Positions 15,574 through 24,620 of a stretch of 64,000 nt of DNA are shown one piece after another. The first letter of the stretch is position 1. Every line of letters begins with the position of its first letter. This stretch comes from Curtobacterium flaccumfaciens. Its GTDB lineage: Bacteria; Actinomycetota; Actinomycetes; Actinomycetales; Microbacteriaceae. The DNA lies in assembly GCF_013359815.1 (NCBI RefSeq), contig NZ_JABMCF010000040.1:62001-126000 (forward strand). Direction: 5' to 3'. Both the position numbers and the translations under genes were made by a program. Under the pieces are notes generated by a model. It ran no database searches and was not told the origin of the DNA. It saw only the letters and a program-made list of their open reading frames with translations.

Positions 15574-17184
15574 TCAGCGCTGGGCGCGACGACGACGCGC
15601 GAAGCGGGCGCCGATGAGGCCGGCACCGGCGACGAGCAGGCCGAGGGCCCACGGCAGTGCGTCGGTGGTGTCCGAACCGGTGTAGGCGAGCTGGCCGCCG
15701 GTGTTGACCGGGGCGACCGGGGCCGCTGCCGGCGCGACCGGGGTCGGGTCGGCGATGCCGGCGACCGCGGTCGGCTGGACGTCCACGGCGAACGAGGTGG
15801 CGAAATCGCCGGCGGCGACCGTGAGGTTGTGGATCGAGGCGTGCGGGAACGTGACGCCGATGAAGCCGAACTCACCGATCTCGGGGTCTGCGGCGATGAC
15901 GTCGGTCGAGACGTCCGACGTCACGGTGGGCGTGATCGACTCGTCGTCCTCGCCCAGGACCTCGTTGCCGAACCGATCGACGACCGTGCCGGTCACGATG
16001 AGCGTCCCACCCTGCTTGATCGTGGGGCGACCGCCGTCGACCTCGGTGCCGACCTGGCCACCGTCGCCGTCACCCTGCGTGATGACGGTGTAGACCTTGC
16101 CGTCCGGGTCGATGATCCACGTGGTGCGCTTCTTGGTGTCGTTCTCGTCGAAGTCGAAGGCTCCGGCGCGGTCGGTCGTGTAGACGAACAGGCCGAGCGG
16201 CGCACCGGCCTCGACGTTGAGCGAAACGTACTGCGTGGTCGTCTCGGTGCCACTGGTTGCCGTGACGGCGAAGGTCCAGTCCCACGCCTCGGTGGTGACG
16301 CCACTGAGCTCACCGGTCGAGGCGTCGAAGGTCAGACCGTAGGGGAGCTGGTCCGCGGGGGACATCTCATCCTCCGGGAACTCCTCGGCGTACTCGGCGT
16401 CGTCCTCGTCGAACCAGGCGAGGCTGTACTTCGGCTCCGGGAAGCCCTGCGCGCGGAAGGTGTGCGAGAAGGCGTCACCGGCGGCGGTGCTCAGCTCGAG
16501 CGGGCTGTCCTGCGTGGCACCGGCCTTGGTGGGCTGGCCGTCCTCACCGAGGAACGCCGGGGTCTGCGTCACGGCGGCGGTGGCCTCGGACTCGACCGTG
16601 GAGGTCTCGGTCGCGCCGGGCAGCGTGCCCGTGACGGCGACCGTGATGGTCTTGCGGACGTCGGTCGGGTCGACGACGTAGCTCGCGGCCTTCGACAGGA
16701 CGTTGCCGTCCTGGTCGGTCCACGAGTACTTGTACCCCGCCTCGTCGTCGAAGCCGGTGACGACGGCGACGAGTCGGGTGCCGACCTTGGCCGTGCCCTC
16801 GATGGTGACGGTGGCGTCGGCGGCCTTGGTCGTGACGTCCGGCTTCGGGGTCTCGGTCGGCTTCGGAGCCTCGGTGGCGGCGGGCTCGGTGGTCTCCGGC
16901 GCGGCGGGCTCGGTGGCCTCGGGGGTGGGCGCCGGGGCTTCCTCGGCCGGAGCCGGGGTCTCGGGCGCGGTCTCGACGGGCGGGTTCGTCGGCGTGGGCG
17001 TCTCGCTGCCCTCGGCCGGGGTCGGGGCCGGCGTCTCGGCGGCCACGATCGGCTGCGTGGTGTCGAGCGTCTCGGCGTTGGCGGCCGTCGCGGTCATGAT
17101 GCCGAGGCCGGTGGTCAGGCCGACCAGGGCGACGGTGGTGCCGACGGCGCAGGCGCGACGGACAGTGGAGGTGCTGCGGTGCAC
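15574..17184 (-). CDS. LAXTG-anchored surface protein (paralogue 1)
   Basis: 536 residues. Signal peptide (about 1-38, ending near ANAE), a Pro/Thr/Glu/Ala-rich stalk (about 40-118), then beta-rich modules resembling bacterial Ig/cadherin-like repeats. The C terminus has LAYTG, a hydrophobic span and RRRRAQR. LAXTG is the sorting signal of class E sortases, so the protein should be linked to peptidoglycan. No cysteines or catalytic motifs stand out, so an adhesive or structural role is plausible. GTG at 17184 has a GGGG-rich ribosome site. It shares domain plan and motifs (TQYVSLNVEAG; FPHASIHNLTVAAGD) with the next gene, indicating tandem duplication. Confidence 0.85.
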   Translation of the reverse strand: MHRSTSTVRRACAVGTTVALVGLTTGLGIMTATAANAETLDTTQPIVAAETPAPTPAEGSETPTPTNPPVETAPETPAPAEEAPAPTPEATEPAAPETTEPAATEAPKPTETPKPDVTTKAADATVTIEGTAKVGTRLVAVVTGFDDEAGYKYSWTDQDGNVLSKAASYVVDPTDVRKTITVAVTGTLPGATETSTVESEATAAVTQTPAFLGEDGQPTKAGATQDSPLELSTAAGDAFSHTFRAQGFPEPKYSLAWFDEDDAEYAEEFPEDEMSPADQLPYGLTFDASTGELSGVTTEAWDWTFAVTATSGTETTTQYVSLNVEAGAPLGLFVYTTDRAGAFDFDENDTKKRTTWIIDPDGKVYTVITQGDGDGGQVGTEVDGGRPTIKQGGTLIVTGTVVDRFGNEVLGEDDESITPTVTSDVSTDVIAADPEIGEFGFIGVTFPHASIHNLTVAAGDFATSFAVDVQPTAVAGIADPTPVAPAAAPVAPVNTGGQLAYTGSDTTDALPWALGLLVAGAGLIGARFARRRRAQR

Positions 17185-17236
17185 GGGACCCCCCAGGGAT
17201 TCGGTCCGGGCTCATCGCCCAGATCATGTGAATTTG

Positions 17237-17258
17237 CCGAGAATGTCGGCGTTCTCGG
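17237..17258. promoter_or_regulatory. Candidate operator/promoter of LAXTG gene 1
   Basis: CCGAGAA-N8-TTCTCGG, a 22-base inverted repeat in the most A/T-rich part of the gap. On the minus strand a CATGAT hexamer follows and could be the -10, so the palindrome would cover the -35 zone. The rest of the 17185-17437 gap holds a further GC hairpin near 17320 and the terminator described next. Confidence 0.4.
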
Positions 17259-17376
17259 ATCGTAGCGGGATGACGTTGCCGGGCTGTGACGATTCACCGG
17301 AATGTGACCCGGGTTGGGGGTGCGTGCGGGAAACCGCCGGACCCCCGCACGCGCGGCGCGCCCTGGGGGTGCGGCA

Positions 17377-17426
17377 GGACGGACGGGAGGCGCGGTGCGG
17401 GCCCGCACCGCGCCTCCCGTCCGTCC
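17377..17426 (-). terminator. Perfect 50-bp palindrome after LAXTG gene 2
   Basis: Arms 17377-17401 and 17402-17426 are exact reverse complements with no loop (left arm begins GGACGGACGGGAGGCG). It starts 11 bases past the minus-strand stop at 17438. It is built on the GGGAGGC/GCCTCCC word common in this window. Confidence 0.75.
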
Positions 17427-17437
17427 GGGGCCGCGTC

Positions 17438-19279
17438 TCAGGCGCGACGGCGACGCAGACGGTGGACCAGCAGACCGCCGCCGGCGGCGAGCAGGCCCAG
17501 CGCCCACGCGAGCGGCCCGGAGGCGTCAGCGCCCGTGTAGGCGAGGTGCCCACCGCCGCCGGCCGTCGGGGTCGTGTCGCCGACGGTCGCGACCGACGGC
17601 CGCACGTCCACGTCGAACGTGGTCGAGACGTCACCGAGGGCGACCGTGATGGTGTGCGGCGAGGCGTGCGGGAACCCGACGCGGGGCGCCCACTCGCCGT
17701 ACGGCATCGTCACTTCGTCGCTGGCCACGCTGCTCGTCACGACGGGCTGCGCGCCGTCGGACTCCTTCGTGCTGTTCCCGAACGCGTCGAGGGCCGTCAC
17801 CCGGACGACCATCGTCGCCCCCTGGGCCACCGGGACGGCGTCGACCGGGATCGACTTCGGGCTCTCCGCGAAGATCTCGCGCAGGCCCTCGGCGTCACGG
17901 AGCCATCCCTTCGGGGACCCGATCGTGCCGACGAGCAGGCTGAGTTCCTTCGTCTCGGCGGGACGGATGGACAGGTGGACGTACTGGGTGGCAGCGCGGG
18001 ACCCGTTCATGGCCATGACCTGGAAGTCGTACTCGCCGGCCACCGTCGGGGCGCCGCTCAGGATCCCGCTCGTGTCGCCGACGGCGAGGCCGAGCGGTGC
18101 GATCGGGTGTTCGTTGCCCGGGACGGGGAACGCCGTCGGGCCGGTCAGCAGGACGTAGTGCAGCTCCGTCGACGACCCCGTCGCGGTGAAGGTGCGCTCG
18201 ATCTGCTCGCCCGCGGTGGTCTCGATGCGGATGGGGGACTCGGGCGTCGAGGGCTCGGTGAACGTGATGGTGTCCGGGGCGGCGGGTTCGTCGGTGTCCT
18301 CGGCGCCGACCACGACCTCGAACGACGTGGCGACGCCCCCTTCGGAGACCGTCACGGTCCGGGTGCCGGTGCCGCCGAAGGTCACGGTGTTCGAGGAGTC
18401 CCCGTCGTTCCACACCGCCGAGTCGGAGTCGTCCGTGCTCGTGACGGTCGACCGGGGGTAGTCCGGACCCGGCGTGGTCCGGTTGCCGTACGCGTCGACT
18501 GCGAGGCCGGCGAGCGTGAGGGGGGTGTCCTCAGCGACGGGGATGCTCGGCACGATGCGGACGCGGCCCTGACCGGCGGCCTGCTCCCAGATCGTGCCGT
18601 CGGTCTCGACCTGCCACAGCCCGTCGTAGTTCGGGGTGGCGACGCCGAACGTCACGCCCACGGGGTCACCGGGAGCGACCGTCAGCTCGACGTACTGGGT
18701 GATCTCGGTCGAGCCGCTCAGGGCGACGACCTGGAACCGGAAGGTCCCGGCCTCCTTCGGGTCGCCGCTCAGGACGCCGGTGTCGACGTTGACCCAGTAG
18801 TCGGAGGACGGCGCATCCTGGATGGCGTAGCCGACGGTGCCGTCGCCGCCGGTGGTCTCGAAGGTGCGAGTGAAGGGCGTGCCGCTGGTGGCGGTGAGCT
18901 CGATCGGGTCCTCGGCGGTCGACGGTTCCGTGAAGGCGAGGTCGCTGCCGTCGTCGGCCGCGGGTGCCGCGGGTGCCGCAGGTGCCGCAGGTGTCGCCGG
19001 TGCGGCGGGTGCCGTGGGCTCTGGTGCCGCCGTTTCCGGGACCGCAGTCGGCGTCGGGTCGGTGGACGGGCCTCCCGGCTGCTCGTCGGTGTCGACCGTC
19101 GTGACGGGCGCGGCGGCCTCGGCCGGCGTACCGGGTGTCGCCGTGCTCGTGGCGGTCGTGGGCTCGGCGGCGACGGCGGTCGCGGCGCCGATGCCGAACG
19201 CCGACGACGCGGTGACGATGGCGACGGCTGCGCCGATGGCAGCGACCCGTCGCGTGGTGGAGGTGCAGGGCTGGTTCAT
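17438..19279 (-). CDS. LAXTG-anchored surface protein (paralogue 2)
   Basis: 613 residues with the same plan as its downstream neighbour: signal peptide (about 1-40), a Thr/Ala/Pro stalk with repeated PAAPA units, at least three beta-rich modules (conserved TQYVELTVAPG, TQYVHLSIRPA, VGFPHASPHTITVALGD) and a C-terminal LAYTG, hydrophobic helix, LRRRRA. It should be secreted and joined to the wall by a class E sortase, which is not encoded here. ATG at 19279 has GAGGGGG six bases upstream. The two genes are separated by a strong palindrome, so they are probably separate transcripts. Likely adhesin or wall-layer protein; the ligand is unknown. Confidence 0.85.
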   Translation of the reverse strand: MNQPCTSTTRRVAAIGAAVAIVTASSAFGIGAATAVAAEPTTATSTATPGTPAEAAAPVTTVDTDEQPGGPSTDPTPTAVPETAAPEPTAPAAPATPAAPAAPAAPAADDGSDLAFTEPSTAEDPIELTATSGTPFTRTFETTGGDGTVGYAIQDAPSSDYWVNVDTGVLSGDPKEAGTFRFQVVALSGSTEITQYVELTVAPGDPVGVTFGVATPNYDGLWQVETDGTIWEQAAGQGRVRIVPSIPVAEDTPLTLAGLAVDAYGNRTTPGPDYPRSTVTSTDDSDSAVWNDGDSSNTVTFGGTGTRTVTVSEGGVATSFEVVVGAEDTDEPAAPDTITFTEPSTPESPIRIETTAGEQIERTFTATGSSTELHYVLLTGPTAFPVPGNEHPIAPLGLAVGDTSGILSGAPTVAGEYDFQVMAMNGSRAATQYVHLSIRPAETKELSLLVGTIGSPKGWLRDAEGLREIFAESPKSIPVDAVPVAQGATMVVRVTALDAFGNSTKESDGAQPVVTSSVASDEVTMPYGEWAPRVGFPHASPHTITVALGDVSTTFDVDVRPSVATVGDTTPTAGGGGHLAYTGADASGPLAWALGLLAAGGGLLVHRLRRRRA

Positions 19280-19412
19280 GGGATCCCCCTCGGATGCCGG
19301 TCGGGGCACCGGGAGGTGCCCTCATCCAGGAGATGTCTGCGTCGACGAGATCCTGACGGATGCCCAGGTCTCGATCCGGTCACGGTGCCGTCTCGCGTGC
19401 GCGGTGGCTGAT

Positions 19413-19460
19413 GTGCGCGCCGGATGGCGTGCGCGCCGGATGACGTGCGCGCCGACGGAT
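19413..19460. repeat. Three tandem 16-bp repeats
   Basis: GTGCGCGCCGGATG with a two-base joint starts at 19413, 19429 and 19445 (last copy diverged). It lies directly after the stop of the LysR gene. The rest of 19280-19459 shows nothing further. Confidence 0.6.
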
Positions 19461-20362
19461 CAGTCGCCGACGGCCGCCGCCGCACGCTCGAGCGCGTCAC
19501 GGAGTGCACGCACCGCCGGGGAGGACGACCCCGCGGACCGCACCACGGTGAAGATCGTGCGTCGCGGGCCCTCCGGCAGCTCGAGCAGCCGACAGGTCGT
19601 CGTCCGACCGGTCCACATCAGGTCCGGCATCAGGCTCACCGCGTTGCCCGACTCGACCAGGCGGATCTGCGTCTGCAGGTCGGCGGTCTCGTACCGGACG
19701 TCGGGCTCGAAGCCCCAGCGCCGACAGACCTGCTCGGCGAAGTGCCGCGACGCGGTGCCGCGGGGTTCCATCACCCAGGGCATGGTGCGGGCGTCCTCGA
19801 GCGACGACACCGGGCGTAGGGCCGTGTCGAGCGGGGGCAGGGCGAGCCGGACGGCGTCGGTCGTCAGGTCGGAGCGGTCGAGCCCGGGCAGGTGCGGAGC
19901 GGCGTGGGCCGGGTACTGCTCGGCGATGACCATGTCGAAGTCACGAGCCCACGTCTCGTTCAGTGCGGTCTCCGGTTCCCGCTGGACCATCTCGACCCGG
20001 ACGTCGGGGTGTTCCGTGGCCATCTCGTGCAGGGCGCTCGGCATCAGGGCGAGGGCCGCGGACTGGAACACCGCGACCCGCACACGCCCCTGCACGGACG
20101 ACAGGGTGTCCTCGACCTGTGACTGCGCGTGCTCGAGGACGTCGAGCACCTGGCCCGCCGCGGCCACGAGCACCTCGGCCTGCGGGGTGAGCTGGAGCCG
20201 TCGCCCGGCCTTGCGGAGGAGCTGCACGCCGGCCTCCCGCTCCAGGGCACTCAGCTGCTGCGAGACCGCCGACGGGGTGAAGTTCACGGCCTCGGCGACG
20301 GCCGCGATCGTGCCGCGGATGGACAGCTCACGGAGGAGCACGAGACGGCGGACGTCGAGCAT
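19460..20362 (-). CDS. LysR-family regulator divergent from putA
   Basis: 300 residues. N-terminal winged helix-turn-helix (AVAEAVNFTPSAVSQQLSALE, written here in part as FTPSAVSQQLSALE) and a C-terminal ligand-binding domain (about 90-295). Divergence from putA suggests it controls proline breakdown, with proline as a possible co-inducer; this is inference from position. TAGCGT ends six bases before the ATG (20374-20369, minus strand), so it may be a leaderless message. A pair of matched half-sites lies in the shared gap. Confidence 0.85.
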   Translation of the reverse strand: MLDVRRLVLLRELSIRGTIAAVAEAVNFTPSAVSQQLSALEREAGVQLLRKAGRRLQLTPQAEVLVAAAGQVLDVLEHAQSQVEDTLSSVQGRVRVAVFQSAALALMPSALHEMATEHPDVRVEMVQREPETALNETWARDFDMVIAEQYPAHAAPHLPGLDRSDLTTDAVRLALPPLDTALRPVSSLEDARTMPWVMEPRGTASRHFAEQVCRRWGFEPDVRYETADLQTQIRLVESGNAVSLMPDLMWTGRTTTCRLLELPEGPRRTIFTVVRSAGSSSPAVRALRDALERAAAAVGD

Positions 20363-20390
20363 GGTCCGACGCTAGCCGGGCCGGGCCAAG

Positions 20391-20442
20391 AACGGTAGCG
20401 CAACTGAACGGTATCCATCAGGAACGCTCACTTCCGCTACCG
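20391..20442. promoter_or_regulatory. Candidate LysR operator region in the lysR-putA gap
   Basis: CGGTAGCG (20393-20400) is an exact inverted partner of CGCTACCG (20435-20442), and AACGGTA occurs twice in direct order (20391, 20407), 16 bases apart. The arrangement suits a LysR tetramer bound over two sites between the divergent starts. Confidence 0.5.
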
Positions 20443-20467
20443 CATCCCGAACCTCCACACTGAACCC

Positions 20468-23400
20468 ATGACGACGCTGCACGAGGACTCCGCCATCGAC
20501 CACGACGCCCTGGCGGACCAGTCCGTCGCGCTCGTCCGACAGTGGCTGGCCGAGGCCGAGACCTACCCGGTCGACGGCTCCGCGAAGCAGCTCGCCGGCG
20601 TGCTCGCCGACCCCGCCGGCCTCGACTTCGCCGTCGGGTTCGTCGACGGGGTCGTGCGACCGGAAGACCTCGCCGTCGCCGCCCGCAAGCTCCGCCAGAT
20701 CGCCCCCGATGCCCCCGGGTTCCTGCCCGCCGCGCTCCGCGGACTCGTCCGGCTCGGCGGCGGCATGGCTCCGATGCTGCCGAACGTCGTCGTCCCCATC
20801 GCTCGACGCGTCCTCCGCAACATGGTCGGCCACCTGATCGTCGACGCCACCGACTCCAAGCTCGGCCCGGCGATCGCCGGCATCAAGCGCGACGGCGTCC
20901 GCCTCAACGTCAACCTGCTCGGCGAGGCCGTCCTGGGCGAGCGCGAAGCCGCCCGCCGGCTCGAGGGCACGCACAAGCTCCTGGCCCGCGACGACGTCGA
21001 CTACGTCTCCATCAAGGTGTCCTCGACGGTGCACCCGCACTCGCCGTGGGCGTTCGGCCACGCGGTCGACGACATCGTCGAACAGCTCCGACCGCTCTTC
21101 CAGCGCGCCGCAGCCGCCACCCCGGCCAAGTTCATCAACCTCGACATGGAGGAGTACAAGGACCTCGACCTCACCATCGCGGTCTTCACGAAGCTCCTCG
21201 ACGAGCCGGAGTTCCTCGGGCTCGAAGCCGGCATCGTGCTGCAGGCGTACCTGCCCGACGCGCTCGCCGCGATGCAGGAGCTGCAGGAGTGGTCCGCCGC
21301 CCGCCGTGCCCGCGGTGGTGCCGGCATCAAGGTCCGTCTGGTCAAGGGCGCGAACCTGCCGATGGAGCAGGTCGAGGCCTCGGTCCACGGTTGGCCGCTC
21401 GCCACCTGGCACACCAAGCAGGACTCGGACACCAACTACAAGCGCGTGCTCGACTGGGCGCTCACCCCGTCGCGCGTCGAGAACGTCCGCGTCGGTGTCG
21501 CCGGGCACAACCTGTTCGACGTCGCCCACGCCTGGCTGCTCGCCGGTGAGCGCGGCGTGCGGGACGGCATCGAGTTCGAGATGCTGCTCGGCATGGCGCA
21601 GGGGCAGGCGTCGGCCGTGAAGAACACCGTCGGTTCGCTCCTGCTCTACACGCCGGTCGTGCACCCGGGCGAGTTCGACGTCGCGATCGCCTACCTGATC
21701 CGCCGTCTCGAAGAGGGCGCGTCGCAGGACAACTTCATGTCCGCGGTCTTCTCGCTGGTGTCCTCGCCGCCGCTGTTCGCCCGTGAAGAGGAGCGCTTCC
21801 GCGCCTCCCTGGTGCCGCTCGCGACGCCCGAGGGCCTCGAAGCACCGGCCTCACACCGGGTCGCCGACCGCTACGCCGCCGTCGGCCGCCCCGGCCCCGG
21901 CCACTTCGAGAACACCCCGGACAGCGACCCGTCAGTCGGCGCCGTCCGCGCCTGGGGCGACGCCATCACCGCACGGGTCGCCTCGTCGACGCTCGGCGTC
22001 CGCGCCGTCCAGGAGGCCCGGGTCGACTCCGCCACGGCCCTCGACTCCGCGCTCGGCCGCGCCAGGGCCGCCGGTGCGGTCTGGGGGACCTGGTCCGGTG
22101 GTGCGCGTGGCGCCGTGCTGCACGCCGTCGGCGACGCACTCGAGGCGAACCGCGCCGCCCTCATCGAGGTCATGGCGTCGGAGACCGGCAAGACCATCGA
22201 CCAGGCCGACCCCGAGGTGTCCGAGGCGATCGACTTCGCGCACTTCTACGGCACCCTGGCGTCCTCGCTCGACGACGTCGACGGTGCGACCTTCACGCCC
22301 GCGGCGCTGACCCTGGTCGCGCCACCGTGGAACTTCCCCGTCGCGATCCCCGCCGGATCGACCCTCGCCGCGCTGGCGGCCGGGTCCGCCGTCGTGCTGA
22401 AGCCCGCGCCGCCCGCCGAGCGCTCCGGCGCCGTGCTCGCCTCGATCATCGAGACCGCGCTCGACGCCCACGGGGCCCCGGCCGACGTGCTCGCGTTCCT
22501 GCAGGTGTCCGAGAGCGACCTCGGACAGCAGCTCATCGCGTCGCCGATGGTCGACCAGGTCATCCTCACCGGTGCGTACGAGACGGCCGAGCTCTTCCGC
22601 TCGTTCCGCCCCGACTTGCCGCTGCTCGCCGAGACCTCGGGCAAGAACGCCGTGATCGTCACGCCGTCGTCGGACCTCGACCTCGCCGTGAAGGACGTCG
22701 TCGCGTCGGCGTTCGGGCACGCCGGCCAGAAGTGCTCAGCCGCGTCCCTCGTCGTCATGGTGGGCTCGGTCGCGAAGTCGAAGCGCTTCCGGAACCAGCT
22801 GCTCGACGCGGTGGCCTCGCTCACGGTGGGCTACCCGACCGACGCCGCGACGCAGATGGGTCCCGTCATCGAGCCGGCCTCGGGCAAGCTGCTCGACGGC
22901 CTGACGAAGCTCGGGGCGGGGGAGTCCTGGGCCGTCGAGCCGAAGCAGCTCGACGAGACCGGCAAGCTCTGGAGCCCGGGTGTCCGACAGGGCGTCCGCC
23001 GTGGCTCGGAGTTCCACCGCACCGAGTACTTCGGCCCGATCCTCGGCATGATGACCGCGGGCTCGCTCGACGAGGCGATCGACATCGTGAACGAGGTCGA
23101 CTACGGCCTGACCTCGGGCCTGCACTCGCTCGACCCGGCCGAGATCGGCACGTGGCTGTCGCGGATCCAGGCGGGCAACCTCTACGTCAACCGCGGCATC
23201 ACGGGCGCCATCGTCCGCCGCCAGCCGTTCGGCGGGTGGAAGAAGTCGGCGGTCGGCGCCGGCACGAAGGCCGGTGGGCTGAACTACCTGCTCGGGCTCG
23301 GGTCGTGGACGCCGGCGCCGGCGGCCGCTGCGTCCGGTGTCGCCGTGTCGGGTCCGGTCTCGGCGTTCGCCCGGGCTGCCGAGGTGTCCTCGCCGGTGCT

Positions 23401-23950
23401 CGACCGTGCGCTGGGGTCCGACGAGCAGGCATGGTCGACGCTGTTCGGCACCGCGACCGACGTCTCCGCGCTCTCCGCCGAGCGGAACATCGCCCGGTAC
23501 CTGCCGTTCCCGTCGGTGCAGGTGCGGCTGGCCGCGGTCGCCGACTCGGACACGGACGCTGACGCTTCGGTGATCGAGCTCGTCCGCGTCGTCGCCGCTG
23601 CGCTCCGTGCCGGCACGACGATCGAGGTCTCCACGGCCGCGACGCTGCCGTCGTCCGTCGCCGCGGCGATCCGTTCGCTGCCGATCGTCCGCTCGCTGTC
23701 GCAGACGGTGTCCGACGAGGCGTTCGCGAGCTCGGTCGCCTCGGGGCCCTCGACCCGGGTGCGGCTCATCGGCGGCGACACCTCGGCGCTGCACTCGGCC
23801 GTCGGTGGTCGTCCGGACGTCGCGGTCTACGGCGGCCCCGTGACCGAGGCCGGGCGGCTCGAGATCCTGCCGTTCGTCCGCGAGCAGGCGGTGTCGATCA
23901 CCGCGCACCGCTTCGGCACGCCGAACCACCTGACCGACGACCTGATCTGA
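20468..23950 (+). CDS. putA: Bifunctional proline dehydrogenase / L-glutamate gamma-semialdehyde dehydrogenase
   Basis: 1160 residues converting proline to glutamate in two steps with FAD and then NAD. The N-terminal half is the proline dehydrogenase barrel (about 90-430; DDVDYVSIKVSS, KVRLVKGAN, LLGMAQGQ). The aldehyde dehydrogenase domain (about 480-990) has APPWNFPVAIPAG, general base Glu722 in LLAETSGKNA and nucleophile Cys756 in GHAGQKCSA; their 34-residue spacing is typical. There is no N-terminal ribbon-helix-helix, so it is not autoregulatory like the E. coli form. The C-terminal 150 residues match the non-catalytic tail of long PutAs. It is divergent from a LysR gene that may control it. 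Confidence 0.95.
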   Translation: MTTLHEDSAIDHDALADQSVALVRQWLAEAETYPVDGSAKQLAGVLADPAGLDFAVGFVDGVVRPEDLAVAARKLRQIAPDAPGFLPAALRGLVRLGGGMAPMLPNVVVPIARRVLRNMVGHLIVDATDSKLGPAIAGIKRDGVRLNVNLLGEAVLGEREAARRLEGTHKLLARDDVDYVSIKVSSTVHPHSPWAFGHAVDDIVEQLRPLFQRAAAATPAKFINLDMEEYKDLDLTIAVFTKLLDEPEFLGLEAGIVLQAYLPDALAAMQELQEWSAARRARGGAGIKVRLVKGANLPMEQVEASVHGWPLATWHTKQDSDTNYKRVLDWALTPSRVENVRVGVAGHNLFDVAHAWLLAGERGVRDGIEFEMLLGMAQGQASAVKNTVGSLLLYTPVVHPGEFDVAIAYLIRRLEEGASQDNFMSAVFSLVSSPPLFAREEERFRASLVPLATPEGLEAPASHRVADRYAAVGRPGPGHFENTPDSDPSVGAVRAWGDAITARVASSTLGVRAVQEARVDSATALDSALGRARAAGAVWGTWSGGARGAVLHAVGDALEANRAALIEVMASETGKTIDQADPEVSEAIDFAHFYGTLASSLDDVDGATFTPAALTLVAPPWNFPVAIPAGSTLAALAAGSAVVLKPAPPAERSGAVLASIIETALDAHGAPADVLAFLQVSESDLGQQLIASPMVDQVILTGAYETAELFRSFRPDLPLLAETSGKNAVIVTPSSDLDLAVKDVVASAFGHAGQKCSAASLVVMVGSVAKSKRFRNQLLDAVASLTVGYPTDAATQMGPVIEPASGKLLDGLTKLGAGESWAVEPKQLDETGKLWSPGVRQGVRRGSEFHRTEYFGPILGMMTAGSLDEAIDIVNEVDYGLTSGLHSLDPAEIGTWLSRIQAGNLYVNRGITGAIVRRQPFGGWKKSAVGAGTKAGGLNYLLGLGSWTPAPAAAASGVAVSGPVSAFARAAEVSSPVLDRALGSDEQAWSTLFGTATDVSALSAERNIARYLPFPSVQVRLAAVADSDTDADASVIELVRVVAAALRAGTTIEVSTAATLPSSVAAAIRSLPIVRSLSQTVSDEAFASSVASGPSTRVRLIGGDTSALHSAVGGRPDVAVYGGPVTEAGRLEILPFVREQAVSITAHRFGTPNHLTDDLI

Positions 23951-23959
23951 CCCCGGACT

Positions 23960-23988
23960 GCGGCGCTGGCGTTCGGGTCCAGCGCCGC
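23960..23988 (+). terminator. putA terminator
   Basis: A perfect 10-bp stem (GCGGCGCTGG / CCAGCGCCGC) with a nine-base loop starts nine bases after the putA stop and is followed by TT. Confidence 0.7.
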
Positions 23989-23995
23989 TTGCACG

Positions 23996-24045
23996 ACCGA
24001 AGTGCCCCCGAACCGCGCGATCGCGTGGTTCGGGGGCACTTCGGT
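23996..24045. repeat. Second long hairpin after putA
   Basis: Arms 23996-24014 (ACCGAAGTGCCCCCGAACC) and 24027-24045 are perfect complements around a centre that is itself palindromic (CGCGATCGCG). Not needed for termination given the stem just before it; it looks like one more member of the window's intergenic palindromes. Confidence 0.75.
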
Positions 24046-24174
24046 TGTGTGGGGTGCGGAACGTCGTCCACGGGGCTGTCCGGTCGCCGCACGCCCTCGG
24101 GTGCTTCGGAGGGACCGAGCGTTGCCTCGGGTGCGCGTCGCAACCACGGCGCGCAACCCCTGAGGAGCTCCACC

Positions 24175-24615
24175 ATGACCGAGCCGTTCGCACGCCCGAC
24201 CGCCCTGGCCCACGTCCGTGTCACCGTGACCGACATCCACCGGAGCAAGGCCTTCTACCAGCTGCTGCTCGGCACGGATCCGGCGATCGACTTCAGCGAC
24301 CAGGTCGACGAGCCGGGTGTCCGCGAGGACCGCGAGCGTTTCTACGGCGGATCGGTGTTCCGGCTCGGTGACCAGGTGTTCGGACTCCGTCCGGTCGCTC
24401 CCGCGGGGCAGACGTTCGATCCGGACACCGTCGGCCTCGACCACGTGAGCTTCGTCGTGGGTTCGGTCGACGAGCTGCACGAGGCGGCCGTCCGACTCGA
24501 TGCCGCGGGTGTCGAACACGGCGAGGTCACCGACCTCGGCGACGCCGGCATGGTGATCCTGTCCGTGCAGGACCCCGACGACATCAACCTCGAGCTGGCT
24601 GCACTGAAGGGCTGA
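24175..24615 (+). CDS. VOC-fold (glyoxalase/bleomycin resistance-like) protein
   Basis: 146 residues with paired beta-alpha-beta-beta-beta modules. ALAHVRVTVTDIHRSKAFY opens the first module and GLDHVSFVVGSVDELHEA the second; the last strand has DPDDINLELA. His of LAHV, His of LDHV and Glu of LELA are the likely metal ligands. It resembles glyoxalase-like dioxygenase or resistance proteins; the substrate is not predictable. ATG at 24175 has TGAGGAG ten bases upstream. The gap 24046-24174 contains no other feature seen. Confidence 0.8.
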   Translation: MTEPFARPTALAHVRVTVTDIHRSKAFYQLLLGTDPAIDFSDQVDEPGVREDRERFYGGSVFRLGDQVFGLRPVAPAGQTFDPDTVGLDHVSFVVGSVDELHEAAVRLDAAGVEHGEVTDLGDAGMVILSVQDPDDINLELAALKG

Positions 24616-24620
24616 GGTCG

